A stretch of DNA of 64,000 nucleotides from Oncomelania hupensis (Eukaryota; Mollusca; Gastropoda; Littorinimorpha; Pomatiopsidae): positions 13,015,312 through 13,079,311 of the forward strand of contig CM072512.1 in NCBI GenBank assembly GCA_036898135.1, given 5' to 3'. Positions 22,092-33,810 of the stretch are shown piece by piece. The position numbers and the translations under genes are program-made. A model generated the notes under the pieces. The model saw only the letters and a program-made list of their open reading frames with translations. It did not search any database and was not told the DNA's origin. Each line of letters begins with the position of its first letter. The stretch's first letter is position 1.

Positions 22092-23595
22092 GGGTATCCA
22101 GCCTCAACATTACGCCTCCCAAACTAAATAATGATTGGTCAACTCTGCAATTATGAATATTTATTAAAAAAAATATCTATATGGGCATGCGTTCTTTCTC
22201 TTATTAATAATAATTTCAAGGAACTTTCCAAAACCGTCTATCTCCTATCCTCCTTACACCATTCTGTGGAGTTTCATTCATCACCTAACTGGCTACGCGA
22301 TGTTAAAGGTGAAACAGAGCTACATTAACCATACGCCACGTCTTTTCTCTAACTTTGATTAAAGACTACTTTCCCACACTAATAGATCTCCTCACTACCA
22401 ACCTTATGACTTTCAAACACACACCTACCCTAAAAACTACTATTTCTAAATTACTAATACAGCATCTATACTTGTGATCATCTTCACATCTCTTAATATG
22501 TAACAATGTTTTTTTAATTTTTTTTAAAATTTTTATTTTAATGCTTTTTTTTTAAATTAATAAAATAAAAATAAAACAAATAAAAAAATAAATAAACACC
22601 TACCCTCAAAACTACTATTTCTAAATTACTAATACTGCATCTATACTTGTGATCATCTTCACATCTCTTAATATGTAACAATGTATTACACAAATAACCC
22701 CATATTGCTAAATAATGACCTATTAATGTTTTCATTTATATTTATGCTTCACAAATTTCCTTTATAACCCATTCCCATAATCAACAACCATATTTCTTGT
22801 TTTACTTCTTATTTCACGTTTCTTGTTTTAATTTCACAAAACCCAAAACAAATTTGGACACTGTCACCACCGCTTTTAATCATCTATATCGAACAATTCA
22901 TTTATCTTCCGTCTCCTTAAGGATTGGATAGGCTCAGCGCTAATTACGTTTCCGTTTTTATAACCTCTTATTATCAACACTAAAACAGACTTCTTTGTAT
23001 CAAACTAAGCATTTCCAGCAACTGTAATACGTTTCTCAAATTTGTTAAAACGTTAGGCCTACATCAATTCCAACAACTGTGGTACATTTCTAACATTGTA
23101 TTGAAACCATAATTTGGACTCGTCATACAATTATCAAAAAGGTCAAGTTGAGCGTCGACGGGGAAATTCAAGTTCCTACACTTCTTTAGAAGTGCATACA
23201 TTGTTCTCTCAGCTGAAATACTCTGGGTTTTCATTGCTTTTACAAATGTATTATTATAATTGAAACTACGCTAACTCATGCTGAGCAAGACGTCTTTGGT
23301 AGCACATATGGAACATTATACTCATCGGGGTTCATCAAACAGCAACCATTATGACCCCAACGCTACTTTCGTTTTTCAATCTTGATAACTCATGACATAC
23401 TGCGTACAAATTTTGGGTTCAAGCTAACTACAAAACGTCACCATTTTAGAAAGTAGCTGGAGAGAAAAAAAACGCTCGAATTTAGTAAAAATTTGTCGAA
23501 TGACTAGAAAATGTATTATTGCGTAGTTCATCCAATTTCTCTAAACATTCAGTTTTTTTAAAAATAACATATCTTTATCGTTGTTTTCGAATTTT

Positions 23596-23922
23596 TTATG
23601 AGAACAAAAATAGCGATAATACTGTAAACACAGCATACCAAAACCAAATACTACTATATTCGGCTGTAAGTAATTTAAAAATATACACAATTAAACACAA
23701 AATGATATACCCCGTGATGCCAAAAATCAACAAATTCTTGTAATTCTTTGTTTTGTTTTCAAATTTTGCCATCTTTTTTTTGTTTTTATTAATGTTAGAT
23801 TGTATGTTACTTTTTTCATTTTCTAAAGTAAGCCTGTACGTTCTTTGAGTAAGCATAGTGTTCTCACTACTTACATCATCGCGCTCGTTAGGCATAGAAA
23901 TGGAGAAGTCCGTGGAAGCCAT
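23596..23922 (-). CDS. unrecognised small membrane protein ORF
   Basis: 108 codons, family not recognised. Residues 1-30 are polar and acidic (DFSISMPNERDDVSSEN), 31-62 are Lys/Asn/Glu-rich and could form a short coiled coil, 64-84 and 90-108 are strongly hydrophobic (GYIILCLIVYIF, WFWYAVFTVLSLFLF). The order charged head, helix, membrane anchors is protein-like and unexpected from random AT-rich DNA, but no homologue, splice site or promoter supports it. It lies in a region whose other pieces recur in the 30-40 kb inverted repeat. It could be a coding exon, an element gene or chance. Confidence 0.3.
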   Translation of the reverse strand: MASTDFSISMPNERDDVSSENTMLTQRTYRLTLENEKSNIQSNINKNKKKMAKFENKTKNYKNLLIFGITGYIILCLIVYIFKLLTAEYSSIWFWYAVFTVLSLFLFS

Positions 23923-24280
23923 CCTGAAATTGTTGTGGGTAAATCAAGAGTGCGAAAGTCTCGTTCGTTAAGTAAAGGTTTAAGTCTACGACTTCTATCG
24001 TATAGGTTCAATATGAGCGGGCAAGATTACAACGAAGGATGAGATGAAAAGAAATGAAGTCTCGATGGTTAGATTTCTGTCCCTCGGACACATAAGCGTA
24101 TAAAAGTTTCGTTAAAATACACAAAAACTCAGCCGGTTTCAGGAAGCCTGGTAGTCGTTATAATGTTTCAAGTGAGTAGGTAAATGTCAGTCCCCGGACA
24201 CATGGAGCGTAAATGTTTCAAGATCCTGACTCAGAGAATACATAGGGACTGAAGCTTATATAGAGGGCTATGTAAAGTAC

Positions 24281-24363
24281 CCCTTGCGACTCTACGGAGG
24301 AAGGATACCGGTTAGATTAGAGTACCCAAGTTCGGTATGTTTCCTCCGGATAGTCGCAAGTGT
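24281..24363. repeat. imperfect hairpin, ~30-bp arms
   Basis: CTTGCGACT...CGGAGGAA...ATACCG at 24281-24312 pairs with its reverse complement at 24334-24363; three or four mismatches per arm, loop about 21 bases. Just upstream, GTCC(C)TCGGACACAT and GTCCCCGGACACAT recur. Confidence 0.7.
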
Positions 24364-24839
24364 GCCCAATCACTGAATTAAACTGGAAGTACCTTCTAAA
24401 TGAGAAAGCTTTATTCAATTGGTATTCGTTTTCTGCGGCATGCCACGATGTTTTAAATCTGGGTTGTCCAGTGTTTGACAAACTCTTTTTAAACATAAAC
24501 GATGCCTATGTGCGCTGTTATTAATTATTCAAGGCAAGACTGCCCTGATGAATGCAAAACAGGAATCACCTTTCATCGGTAAGTAGCTTTTTGTTGTTGT
24601 TTTTTTAAATTTAATTCATGTGCACCACCACCAGTCTGTTTTGTCCTCAGTTTGTTTTGGAGACAATTTATCGACGTTTTGAATCTTTTTCTTGTCACGT
24701 ACACTTGGTAAAATTTCCAGCGTTTTAGATTTGTCATGACTGGGTTGTAAACTCTTGCAATGATGAGTTTGGAATAAGTAATGAATTTTATTGTTATGAT
24801 TGAAGGCCTTTCAAACGGGTGCTTCTGCAACCATCGTGT

Positions 24840-26980
24840 CGATTATTCTGTTATTTTGTGGTTTGTATACTTTTCTCTATGCATAAGGTGGCACGCAAGG
24901 TTCAGTACACATTATAACTTTATTGTGATTTTTTTCTTATAATTTATTTTGATTCTGCCTTAGTTATACATGGTTTATGAAAATCAAAGGAACATCAAAG
25001 TTGATACGATATCAAACAATTTGAAGAAGATCAATAGAAGAATGCTAGCCATGTTAGAGCTTATTATGTGCACATTTCTTATTGTTAATTTGAATAAACT
25101 AGCGTAAACAACATTTTTGGTCCTGTGGGTTTAGTGTTGCATATTATTTCAAAAATAATATCTGCATTAGTTTTGTATATTATACATTTAACTTTTAACC
25201 AGAAGAGTTCACTTTTCCTGCAACTCAACAGCATGTGTGAATATGTCACAGTGACTGATGTTTTTTTTAATTATAGATAATAACTTTCATGCTGTATGAG
25301 CAAATGTAAAAAAGCATGAATGCTTTAACTTCTTATAATTAATTCTTACACTTATCTGTTACACTTTTTACACACATTTGCAGCCTATGAAAGATACTTT
25401 GTCATCCACTGGAACTCCTTCGATCACTTGGGATGTCAAACATGTCGGTCTCAAACAAAAATGACACAAGTATGTTCATGCAAAAGTGAACACAAATATA
25501 GTTTTTTTTATTAGCTGATATAACTGTTTTTAAGCAAGTATATGCACTAGTAGAATATTAATAGTTCACATTTTCTGCGACTCAACAGCAGGTGTCATTG
25601 TGTCTTTTAGATCATTCGTACCTACCCAATTGGCTCATAGATGTGGGAAAGGCAAGGTGTAAGAATGATAATTAGAAGATAGATACCACTGGGCCTGCCA
25701 CACACACGTTGAACGCCCCACTACAAGCCCAGAGTGACTGAGCTAGCGAGCTAATTCACTGTACTGTCAATTCTTTTTTATTTATTGTATGCAGCCCTAT
25801 AGCTTTATCACTTCCTGCTCACGTTTAAGCTACTTGAAATTGACACGCAGTGTTCAACTGTTAACGACAAGTATTATTAAATTCTGATTTATAATTTTAT
25901 ACCATATGAATGTGCTGAGCTGACCCTAAAAAATTATTTTTATATTGCTTTAAAATAAAACGTGCACAAGTGAGCTTGGCACTACCTAGTTCCTTAGGTA
26001 ACACAGATTTAAATACCCTCTCGGTGCCCAGTGGATTTGGAGTGGGAAAGATGCGGGAATGAGGGCCATGCAGCATACCGCTCCTATCACAGGCTCATAG
26101 CTGTGGGAAAGGCAAGGTGTAAGAATGGTAATTATAAAATTTAAAAAAGACAAGATAACAATTTTATTCAACAAGGGTAAAAGATTAAGCTCTGGGTGTG
26201 CTATTTTACATCCTGCCCTTGGCACTTGTAACAATAACAGTTAGTATAACAAAATTTTTTCTTAACAATAACATAATGTAACAATATTATCAAGATATGC
26301 ACACGTACGCACCCCCACACACACACCCTATAAGTATAGAACACACACTATAAATATATATATAAGAGGGTAGTACCAAAAACCCCACACACTATAAATT
26401 TTTTGTTAAACCTGTAACGCCGGTGGTGAGCGCGGCCATGCATGATGATTTGCAGCGACGGCCTAGTGTGATTGCTAGAGGCCTACAGCCAAGGTGTTTT
26501 TATGTTTGTGGCAGAATGAGATTACTATATTTTTGCATTTCATGTTTGTGCTTACAGGGGCTTGTTGTCTCCACTGCGGCAGTTTCTCGAGACTGAACTC
26601 TAACGCCCTTACAAATGCTGAATTGTATTTCTGTGGTCAAGTAGTGAACTCCTGTGATGTGACAATACATAGGCTACAGTCTGACTGTACAAGCTACAAC
26701 GTGTACAAGCAATAATGGGCATGGCAGAAGGAAGAGTTTCAAGATACTTTACCAGTACACCTGGCACTCCAAAAGGCAAACAACTTTTAATAAGCCCGAA
26801 TGAGAATAGTCTATCACAAAATGAAAGAAGACAAGAGAGCAAGACTTGAAACTTGGGAGATAGACCTAGGGAGTTCATTAAAAAAAACAACCTGGAAACC
26901 TATCTTTATTAAACGTAGTATATAAAACTGGTTCTTCGTGCATTGCCAACAGATTAAAGTTAGTGTTACCTGTTTCAAGT
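24840..26980. other. AT-rich stretch without recognised gene
   Basis: Contains two copies (25647 and 26102) of a GTGGGAAAGGCAAGGTGTAAG-like repeat that returns at 27334 and, with its companion block GAGTGACTGAGC, at 25700-25760 and 27380-27450. No coding evidence. Confidence 0.5.
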
Positions 26981-27033
26981 CCACGACTCATAGCATATAA
27001 TTATAGGGGCTAAGCATATATAGGAGACTGTTC

Positions 27034-27240
27034 CACCGCCGTAGGTCAAGTGGTAGAGCAGTCGCCTGGCACACCGATGACCCAGGTTCGAATCAAGTGG
27101 TTCACTTTAGCAGTATGATTGCTCTGGTGATACAGTGTTGATTTAGGTCCCTTCCCGTCGTTCCCTGGGATGGTTATCCCCGTCTGCCATATCGCCAATG
27201 GTGCGAGTAGACGTTAAACCTCAATGTTCAATGTTCAGGG
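27034..27240 (+). mobile_element. tRNA-derived SINE
   Basis: tRNA-like head with A box TAGGTCAAGTGGTAGAGC and B box GGTTCGAATC about 30 bases later, then a body and a tail CGTTAAACCTCAATGTTCA. The promoter boxes and spacing are those of RNA polymerase III SINEs. Not a functional tRNA gene: the 3' acceptor half is missing. Confidence 0.8.
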
Positions 27241-27469
27241 GACAATGTGAGTTGGGTACTCTAGCCAGGTAACGCATTTACTATCTTTGGTACGTACCCA
27301 GGTAACTCAGAATTAAGCTACTCGGTACCACGGGAAAGGCAAGGTGTAAGAGTGGAAATTTGAAGAAAGATACCAGGCACACTGGGCCTGCCACACACGC
27401 GTTGAGCACCCCACTACAAGGCCAGAGTGACTGAGCCAGCGAGCTAATTATTATTTTTTTAATCGTTCT

Positions 27470-27665
27470 TATATAGCGCTTTTCCAGCTCAAGAGCTGCT
27501 CAAAGCGGGCCGATATAGGATCTAACTCAAGCCGCCCGAGGCGCCAACTCGCAGCCTTTGGGCGCATCGTACTAACGCTCCAGACAACTAAGCACAATCC
27601 TAGGCAGCCAGGGATGGGGAAGAAGGACCTAGGTGCATGCTGGGTGTGTTCTTGTCACCGGCACT
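27470..27665 (+). repeat. dispersed repeat (AGCCGCCCGAGGCGCC family)
   Basis: Shares AGCCGCCCGAGGCGCC, CCTTTGGGCGCAT and the CACAATCCTGGGC-like block with 45475-45635 and 48055-48265. SINE-like, but no tRNA head was recognised. Confidence 0.7.
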
Positions 27666-27679
27666 CACCCGTCTAGGAC

Positions 27680-29448
27680 ATGAGCGTCAGGATCTTTAAA
27701 GTCCGTTATGATGGAATGTATGCGACACAGACTAGACCTCGGTTTATACTAAATTCATTTAGGCGTACAATAAATGCTATTGAGCGTTTTGGCTCTATTT
27801 CTGGCTTAGTTTTAAACACAGACAAGAGTAGCGCAATCGGGTTAGGTAGTAAAAGGAATTCTCATACTGTCTTAATGCCCCATCTGCGCATGGACTGGAA
27901 CCCAGAGACAATTAGGATACTTAGAATTATTTTTACAAATGACTTACAAGATTGTGTCAAATTAAACTTTGAAGGAAAATTTGTAGAAATTAAGATACTG
28001 TACAAGATATGGTTATAACTACAAGATTATGGTTATAACGTCAATTAACACCAGTTGGTCGGGTTGCTGCATGTGCCTAATTAAGTCGTTGATCTTGTCG
28101 AAGCTCGTATATCTGTGGCTGTTACTGCGTAAACCACGAGACTATATTATCAACTCTATTGAAAAAGTATTTTTACATTTGTTTGGAATAATAAAAATGC
28201 TAAGATTTCTTAAAAGTCCTTAATTAAAAGTATTTCCGATGAAGGTATTGGTATCCCAGATGTACGCCATTATATGAACGCATTAAAATAACTTGAATAA
28301 GACTAAGTATAAATGTAAAAATATAATTGAAAGTGTAAGTGATAAGGTGTTTTTAATTAATAAACTTGGTAACAAATTGTGTATTGAAGAAAATATTAAC
28401 CCTTTCTGGTAAGACGTTCTTAGGGCGTATGAAATTCTGGGAGATAAAATTGGACTTGACTGTGCTGAGGAAATGTATTCGGAGCCATTATTTTGTAATA
28501 ACAATATTTTTGTTGAAGCGAAAACAATTTATTTTCTAGATTGGATTGAAAAAGGTGCATATGTGATTGGAAGTTTATTGAATGAATATGGCAATTTTTA
28601 AACAAGTTTTTAACCTTTTGTTCAAAAATACAGAATTACTACTAATTTCTTAGTGTATTATGGTTCTGTAGAGGCTGTTCAGAAATATGTTAACTGGAGT
28701 GGACTGCATCTAGCTACCGCTAACGTTGTTGATTATAACAATAGTAAAGTGTGAAGACTTATGGGTTCAACTACGAGAGATGCGATATTTTATGATATAT
28801 TAGTTAAATATGAAGTAAAACCAAATTGTTGTAAAACTGGGATGGGAGAATAGTGAGCACAGTAGAACTGAAAATAATATTTAATAAAATATAAGAAATT
28901 AAGGAAATCTAATTGAAGTGGCTGTAAATTAGAATAATTCATCGAATAATAGGAACCAATATAGTATGATCTAGCATTGGAGTAGAACAGAATATTAATT
29001 TACCTTTTAAATTTGTGAAGGTGAAAGGGAAAACCTACATCTTTTCTTTAAGTGTCTTTTCGTTCAAACGTTTTGGACTGAATTTGAAACAGCCTTACAT
29101 TCTAAGTGTTACAGTGTTGTTACGCTCCACTTCAGCAAATATCTCGTAATATTTGGTTGTGACAGAAATATAAGAACGGACACAATATTAGACTTGTTAA
29201 TTTTATTATCAAAATCATTTATTTACAAATGCAAAATGAAAAAAAATCCACTTTACAGACCGGTCCTTTACAGCTGTGCTGAAAAGTCGATGTAAAGTAG
29301 AAAAACATATGGCGTTTTCATAAATGAGATATTAAAAATATGTACTAATGTGGCACCCATACTTACCACTGTTTGATGGCAGATAAGTGCGTATACCTTA
29401 TAGTTACATGTATGTTTTGTATAATTTGTAAAATGGTGACCCATGATA

Positions 29449-29482
<34 letters not shown>

Positions 29483-29745
29483 TTTCTCTATTTCTCTTTT
29501 CCCATTTTCTATCACACAGAAAAAAGTCTGTATAATCTAATACAAAAGCTGTGCAAATCGGAACTGTATGATTGTTTTGACAACTTGTACAAGTGTCATA
29601 AGGAGCTAGGAATCCTTCGTTCTATATTGTACTATTATCTTTTTATGTCATTTTCCCCTCTAGTCTTTGAGAATGTAAAAATGTAATATTTGCATGCATG
29701 TTTTGGAAAATAAAAAAGTTTGTTTAAAAACAACAACAACAACAA
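27680..29745 (+). mobile_element. L1/Tx1-like LINE 3' end, copy 2 (longer)
   Basis: Starts within the RT domain (about 27760: INAIERFGSISGLVLNTDKS, then WNPETIRILRIIF), continues through the INSIEKVFLHLFG block and into the region shared with 18690-20025 from 28303 on. Ends in an A-rich tail with (AAC)n near 29730-29745, consistent with target-primed insertion. Frames are broken in several places; inactive. Confidence 0.75.
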
Positions 29746-29756
29746 ACACACTATAA

Positions 29757-30000
29757 ATATAGAAGGGTAGTGGTAGTACCAAGGCCTGGGTAGTACTAAG
29801 TTAACACACAATCACACCCACCTACACTATAAATAGAAGAGAGATACCAGGCAAATAGTACCAAGGCCTGGGTAGTACTAATTAAGTTAACACACAATCA
29901 CACCCAACTACACTATAAATAGAAGAGAGATACCAGGCAAGTAGTACCAAGGCCTGGGTAGTACTAAGTTAACACACAAAAACACAACCCGCACTATAAG
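29757..30000. repeat. ~85-bp tandem repeat, three units
   Basis: Each unit carries GTAGTACCAAGGCCTGGGTA, TAAGTTAACACACAA and CACTATAAATAGAAGAGAGA. A further copy of the core is at 30785-30845 and, inverted, near 39920-39985. Confidence 0.85.
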
Positions 30001-30027
30001 TTGATTGACTACGTATTCCTGTGACAT

Positions 30028-30068
30028 TGTGTGTGTGTGTGGGCGTGCGTGTGTGTGTGTCTGTGTGT
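30028..30068. repeat. (GT)n microsatellite
   Basis: Interrupted GT repeat next to the tandem array. Confidence 0.85.
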
Positions 30069-30893
30069 GGGTACGCGAATGTGATGCACACATAGTAATG
30101 GGTATGTGAGTGGCTGTTTCTTAATTAAGTGGTTCATAATCATACGTGATCCTGATCTGTGATGCCTACCTAATACCATGATTCTATTAGCAGTGTTAAA
30201 TCTAGTCACATGTTTTTGAAGTAACAGTTTATTGATGTATTCGTTGCGGAATGTCTCTAGTTGTAACTAGTCTTGTGTGTATATAGTGTCCATGTAACAC
30301 CATTTAATTTGCTCAGTAGCCTATTGGTTGTTACTTATTTTCTTATAATGTATGTAACAACTCCACTCCCCTGTAGGGCCTATATAGTGAGTGAAGGGAC
30401 ACAACAATGTTGACAGTAAAAGTGTGTAATGTGTAACCCTAGAACGATTAGCCCGGGCCCCTTACAGTGAGCCCCTTAAATGTATTAAGAGTGTGTGTGG
30501 GATGAGTCGGTGCGTGGATAAGAATGAATGTGCAAGGATTAGCATGGTCATGAGAAAGCGCGAATGATTGAGAAAACGGCAGTAATAGCCTTGAGAATTT
30601 TTTTAGTATTGTTATGCATTAAGGTGTTCTAATATCCACTACCGTTTCTTTATTGTATACAATGTCATGTACGCTAACCTTTGTGTTGCCTTCTTAATAT
30701 GTCAACAGTTATTGTGCATCACACACACATATCCTTGTGCAAATGGGGACAATAAAGATTCGTTATTCGTTATTCATTATTCGTATAAATAGAAGAGAGA
30801 TATATACCATGCAGGTAGTACCAAGACCTGGGTAGTACTAAGTGCGTCCTCTGTTGTTAAGATGTAAAGGATAAGAAGGTTGTAGCTACAAGA

Positions 30894-31061
30894 ATGCCGC
30901 CAGCGACCTTGACCTTAGAGATAGAAGAAATACGATGGCACGGGAGCGTAGCCCTTACCCTCGGTCATATTCGTACCCAATTTGGTCGAAATCGGTTGAA
31001 CGATGGCTCAGATAATGGCGAGCAAGTAACGGCCAAAATTGAAGTCCAAAGCGTCAAACAG
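30894..31061 (+). CDS. small ORF shared by both inverted arms (left)
   Basis: 55 codons: MPPATLTLEIEEIRWHGSVA, then HIRTQFGRNRLNDGSDNGEQ. The same peptide with few changes is encoded in the right arm (39662-39871, minus). No protein family recognised. Conservation of the frame may simply reflect recent duplication. Confidence 0.3.
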
Positions 31062-31544
31062 TGAGAGCGCATTGGGGCACCTAACCTCTTCTCGCACCGT
31101 GTTTCATGTGAGAGCAAGGCTATCCACAGAGCGCGTATCACCACAGCCGCATAATTATGTCGGCGCAGGCGGCTTTCGTTAACTGGTCGGCCTACTCTCA
31201 CGGCTAATGTACAATTGAAAGGTTTCACGTTGTATGATCGGTGTGCGACTGACTGCTGAGCGGGGCCCAAAGGCGACGCTTTTTTTGTGGGAAAAACTCG
31301 AAAGAGTGAAACAAATGACGGTGGCGAGGCTAGCTTATTAAGAAAAAAAGTTTGGGTCCGCATTTAAGAAGTTTCGCATAGGAGAACTTTTGACCGATAT
31401 TGTCTGCAGCGAAAATGTTCCCAGCGAGAAAGTATGTCCTTATGCGTATGTAATACAAGGCAATTACTGTCCCAATGAAGGTTAAAGAAAAAGATTGATG
31501 GTCTTGCGCTCCTTCGGTGGGTGTTGGTGTTATCACCGATATGG

Positions 31545-31720
31545 CTGTAGTTTACAATCCGCTTTCTGATCTGGTTCGATGGTTCATTAGATGATCCAAA
31601 CCTGCTTGGATAACAGGTAATTCTAGAGCTAATAGGCCTCGCCGAACCTGGTCAAACATGGAAAGAGCCGTTCCTTTCGTTTTCTAGAATCACGTCCCCG
31701 GACACTTTGCGCATATAGGC
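31545..31720 (+). other. 18S rRNA-derived fragment (left arm)
   Basis: GGTAATTCTAGAGCTAATA is exactly the conserved eukaryotic 18S rRNA sequence, preceded by CTTGGATAAC and a degenerate ATGGTTCATTAGAT (18S: ATGGCTCATTAAAT) in the right order. Shortened and mutated, so not a functional rRNA gene. Confidence 0.75.
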
Positions 31721-32369
31721 GACATAAATAACAATTGAAGAATTCCGGTTTAAATAAAAAGGGTTTTAAGGGAAAGAGTGCTTTTTACCCACACTTTAAA
31801 TAGAAGAGATGTAGGTTGAGTTAACACACAACTTTTTGAGTACATTCCTATTTGTTTTTTTTTTGTTTTTAAATACGGACTTGCCAGCGATTTTGAACTA
31901 TTTGCAATTGACACACGCAGTATCCGCTTTTATGCCCAAGCCAAATTGGTACACAATTACTGTTTGCTCTATTTCCCTACAAATTGGGCATAAAACCAGA
32001 TATTGCCAAATTCTGATCTGACTTACAAGGTTAAGATTTCTTTCTACTAGCAAATCCTCATGGGGATAGGACAAGTTTTATTAGGTACAACTTTGATAAA
32101 GAAATAAATTTCAGAAAATTATATTTTCAACAATTTGAGGTGCATAAAAAATTTCACAACAAATGTGATCTTATACAATAATAATAACAAACAAATAGAA
32201 ATAATTAAAATTAATAGTAACTTAAATAAATCTGTTCCGACAAGACCCCCCCCCCCCTCTTCTCTTACCTCAACTAGCACTGTTGCAACTACTTCGATTT
32301 AATTTTCTAACTCTTAGCGACTTTGGAGTAAAAAAAACACTAGATTAATTGGATTGCTGGGATGTATAT

Positions 32370-32472
32370 GTGCATGCGTGTTATGTTGCCCAACCGCATG
32401 TTATTACATGTGTAAAGCGCTTTGTGATTTTGGAAAGCGCTGTATAAATTGCCTGTTATTATTATTATTATA
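32370..32472 (+). repeat. LINE/SINE 3' tail with (TTA)n
   Basis: AAAGCGCTTTGTGATT and GCGCTGTATAAATTGCC followed by (TTA)n, the same kind of 3' end as the LINE fragments at 42.6 and 54.1 kb. Confidence 0.55.
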
Positions 32473-32804
32473 ATATAGTACAATAAGTTTAACAATACAA
32501 CATAATCGCTATCAATTAAAAAATTAATGTTTAAATAAAATAATACAAAAGAATCATCAATATCATAAATAGAACTTCTAATGAAAACAAATCATACCTT
32601 GCTACCTACCACAAAAAATAATTTAATTTAAAATAGAGGGTAAAAAGCCACCTAATTCCCTAGTACAATCCATTACCTAATGTGGAGGCAGAGAACTAAG
32701 AAAACTGAGAGCTGATAGAGAGAGCTGTGGGGGAGCTCATTTCACTGGTGCGCTTTGTACAGCTCTAGCTGAAAAAGCGCTATACAAGTAAGATAATAAA
32801 ATCT

Positions 32805-32867
32805 TATCTACTCTACTACAACAAAAAAAATGTAACTTGCTACCAAGGCATCTTCGACCGATTACAC

Positions 32868-32912
<45 letters not shown>

Positions 32913-33303
32913 CAAAACGTTAAGATAATAAAATCTTATCTACGCTACTACAAAAAAAAATATTTAACTGAGTTGTGTTTTAACTTGCTCGAACAGTACC
33001 AAGGCATCTTCGACCGATTACATATATATATATATTATATATAACAAAACGTTAAGAGAATAAAATCTTATCTACGCTACTACAAAAAAAAAATATTTAA
33101 CTGAGTTGTGTTTTTTAACTTGCTCGAACAGTACCAAGGCATCTTCGACCGATTACACATATATATATATATATTATATATAACAAAACGTTAAGATAAT
33201 AAATTCTTATCTACGCTACTACAAAAAAAAAATATTTAACTGAGTTGTTGTTTTAACTTGCTCGAACAGTACCAAGGCATCTTCGACCGATTACATATAT
33301 ATA
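32805..33303. repeat. ~125-bp tandem repeat, four units, with (AT)n
   Basis: Each unit has AATCTTATCTACGCTACTAC, CGAACAGTACCAAGGCATC and an (AT)n tract. At its end a shorter unit TTGCACCTTTGTTAGCCATG is duplicated (33315-33372) just before the 145-codon ORF. Confidence 0.9.
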
Positions 33304-33372
33304 TATATATATATTGCACCTTTGTTAGCCATGATTATATATATATATATATATATTGCACCTTTGTTAGCC

Positions 33373-33810
33373 ATGATTAAACGAACTCTAACAATAGGAA
33401 ATTTTATATACAATCTAATACAATATATCAGAACAGGGAGTATGCGATATATTACGTTATTGTTACTGCTGATTTCCCAGCATGTTCTTTTCTCAAATAA
33501 GAAAACCCTAGCGAGTGTGGTTGCATTGACTATAGCAGCATACCGCACAATTTGGACTTGTAACGATTTATACTACTGGGATAACGAAAGCTATCGGCCA
33601 ACTGCTATCAGTCAAGACGACAATCAAATAGGAATCATGTACAATAAAATACTGAATATAATCAATGAAATCATGACTAGGTACCATACCAGCATCTATA
33701 TTGTTGGCATAGTATACAACCTATGTTGTGCTGCCTATGAATCTTACGGTTTATTTTATACTTACAAAACGCCAAATAATACTGTGAATTCTGCTGCTCA
33801 AGTCGTTTGA
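33373..33810 (+). CDS. unrecognised 145-residue ORF at centre of inverted repeat
   Basis: An ORF of 145 codons from the ATG at 33373 (an in-frame ATG at 33322 lies in AT repeats and adds only low-complexity sequence). Family not recognised. Residues 26-40 (YITLLLLLISQHVLF), 47-62 and 107-129 are hydrophobic and could span or associate with a membrane. The middle (residues 64-100) is polar with WDNESYRP and ISQDDNQIG. It has Cys63, Cys118 and Cys119. Such a long frame is unlikely in DNA this AT-rich, and composition is protein-like, but there is no homology, splice or promoter evidence. Context suggests it belongs to the inverted-repeat structure. Confidence 0.4.
   Translation: MIKRTLTIGNFIYNLIQYIRTGSMRYITLLLLLISQHVLFSNKKTLASVVALTIAAYRTIWTCNDLYYWDNESYRPTAISQDDNQIGIMYNKILNIINEIMTRYHTSIYIVGIVYNLCCAAYESYGLFYTYKTPNNTVNSAAQVV

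Larger units (their letters stand above)
20610..23590. other. AT-rich stretch without recognised gene
   Basis: Very AT-rich. Holds a ~85-bp direct repeat (22426-22508 and 22597-22684) and a segment at 22975-23130 that is present inverted at 40335-40490. No protein family was recognised. Confidence 0.5.

Noticed and set aside
23290..23340. U6 snRNA-like start (TAGCACATAT)
   Set aside because: Only about 10 bases match and the rest of U6 is absent.
27034..27110. Functional tRNA gene
   Set aside because: A and B boxes are present but there is no acceptor stem or cloverleaf closure; it is the head of a SINE.
30530..30580. U6 snRNA-like core (GATTAGCATGG)
   Set aside because: An 11-base match without the surrounding U6 sequence; likely chance.
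31545..31720. Functional 18S rRNA gene or assembly contamination by rDNA
   Set aside because: Only a short, deleted and mutated stretch matches, and both arms of the inverted repeat carry different degraded versions.
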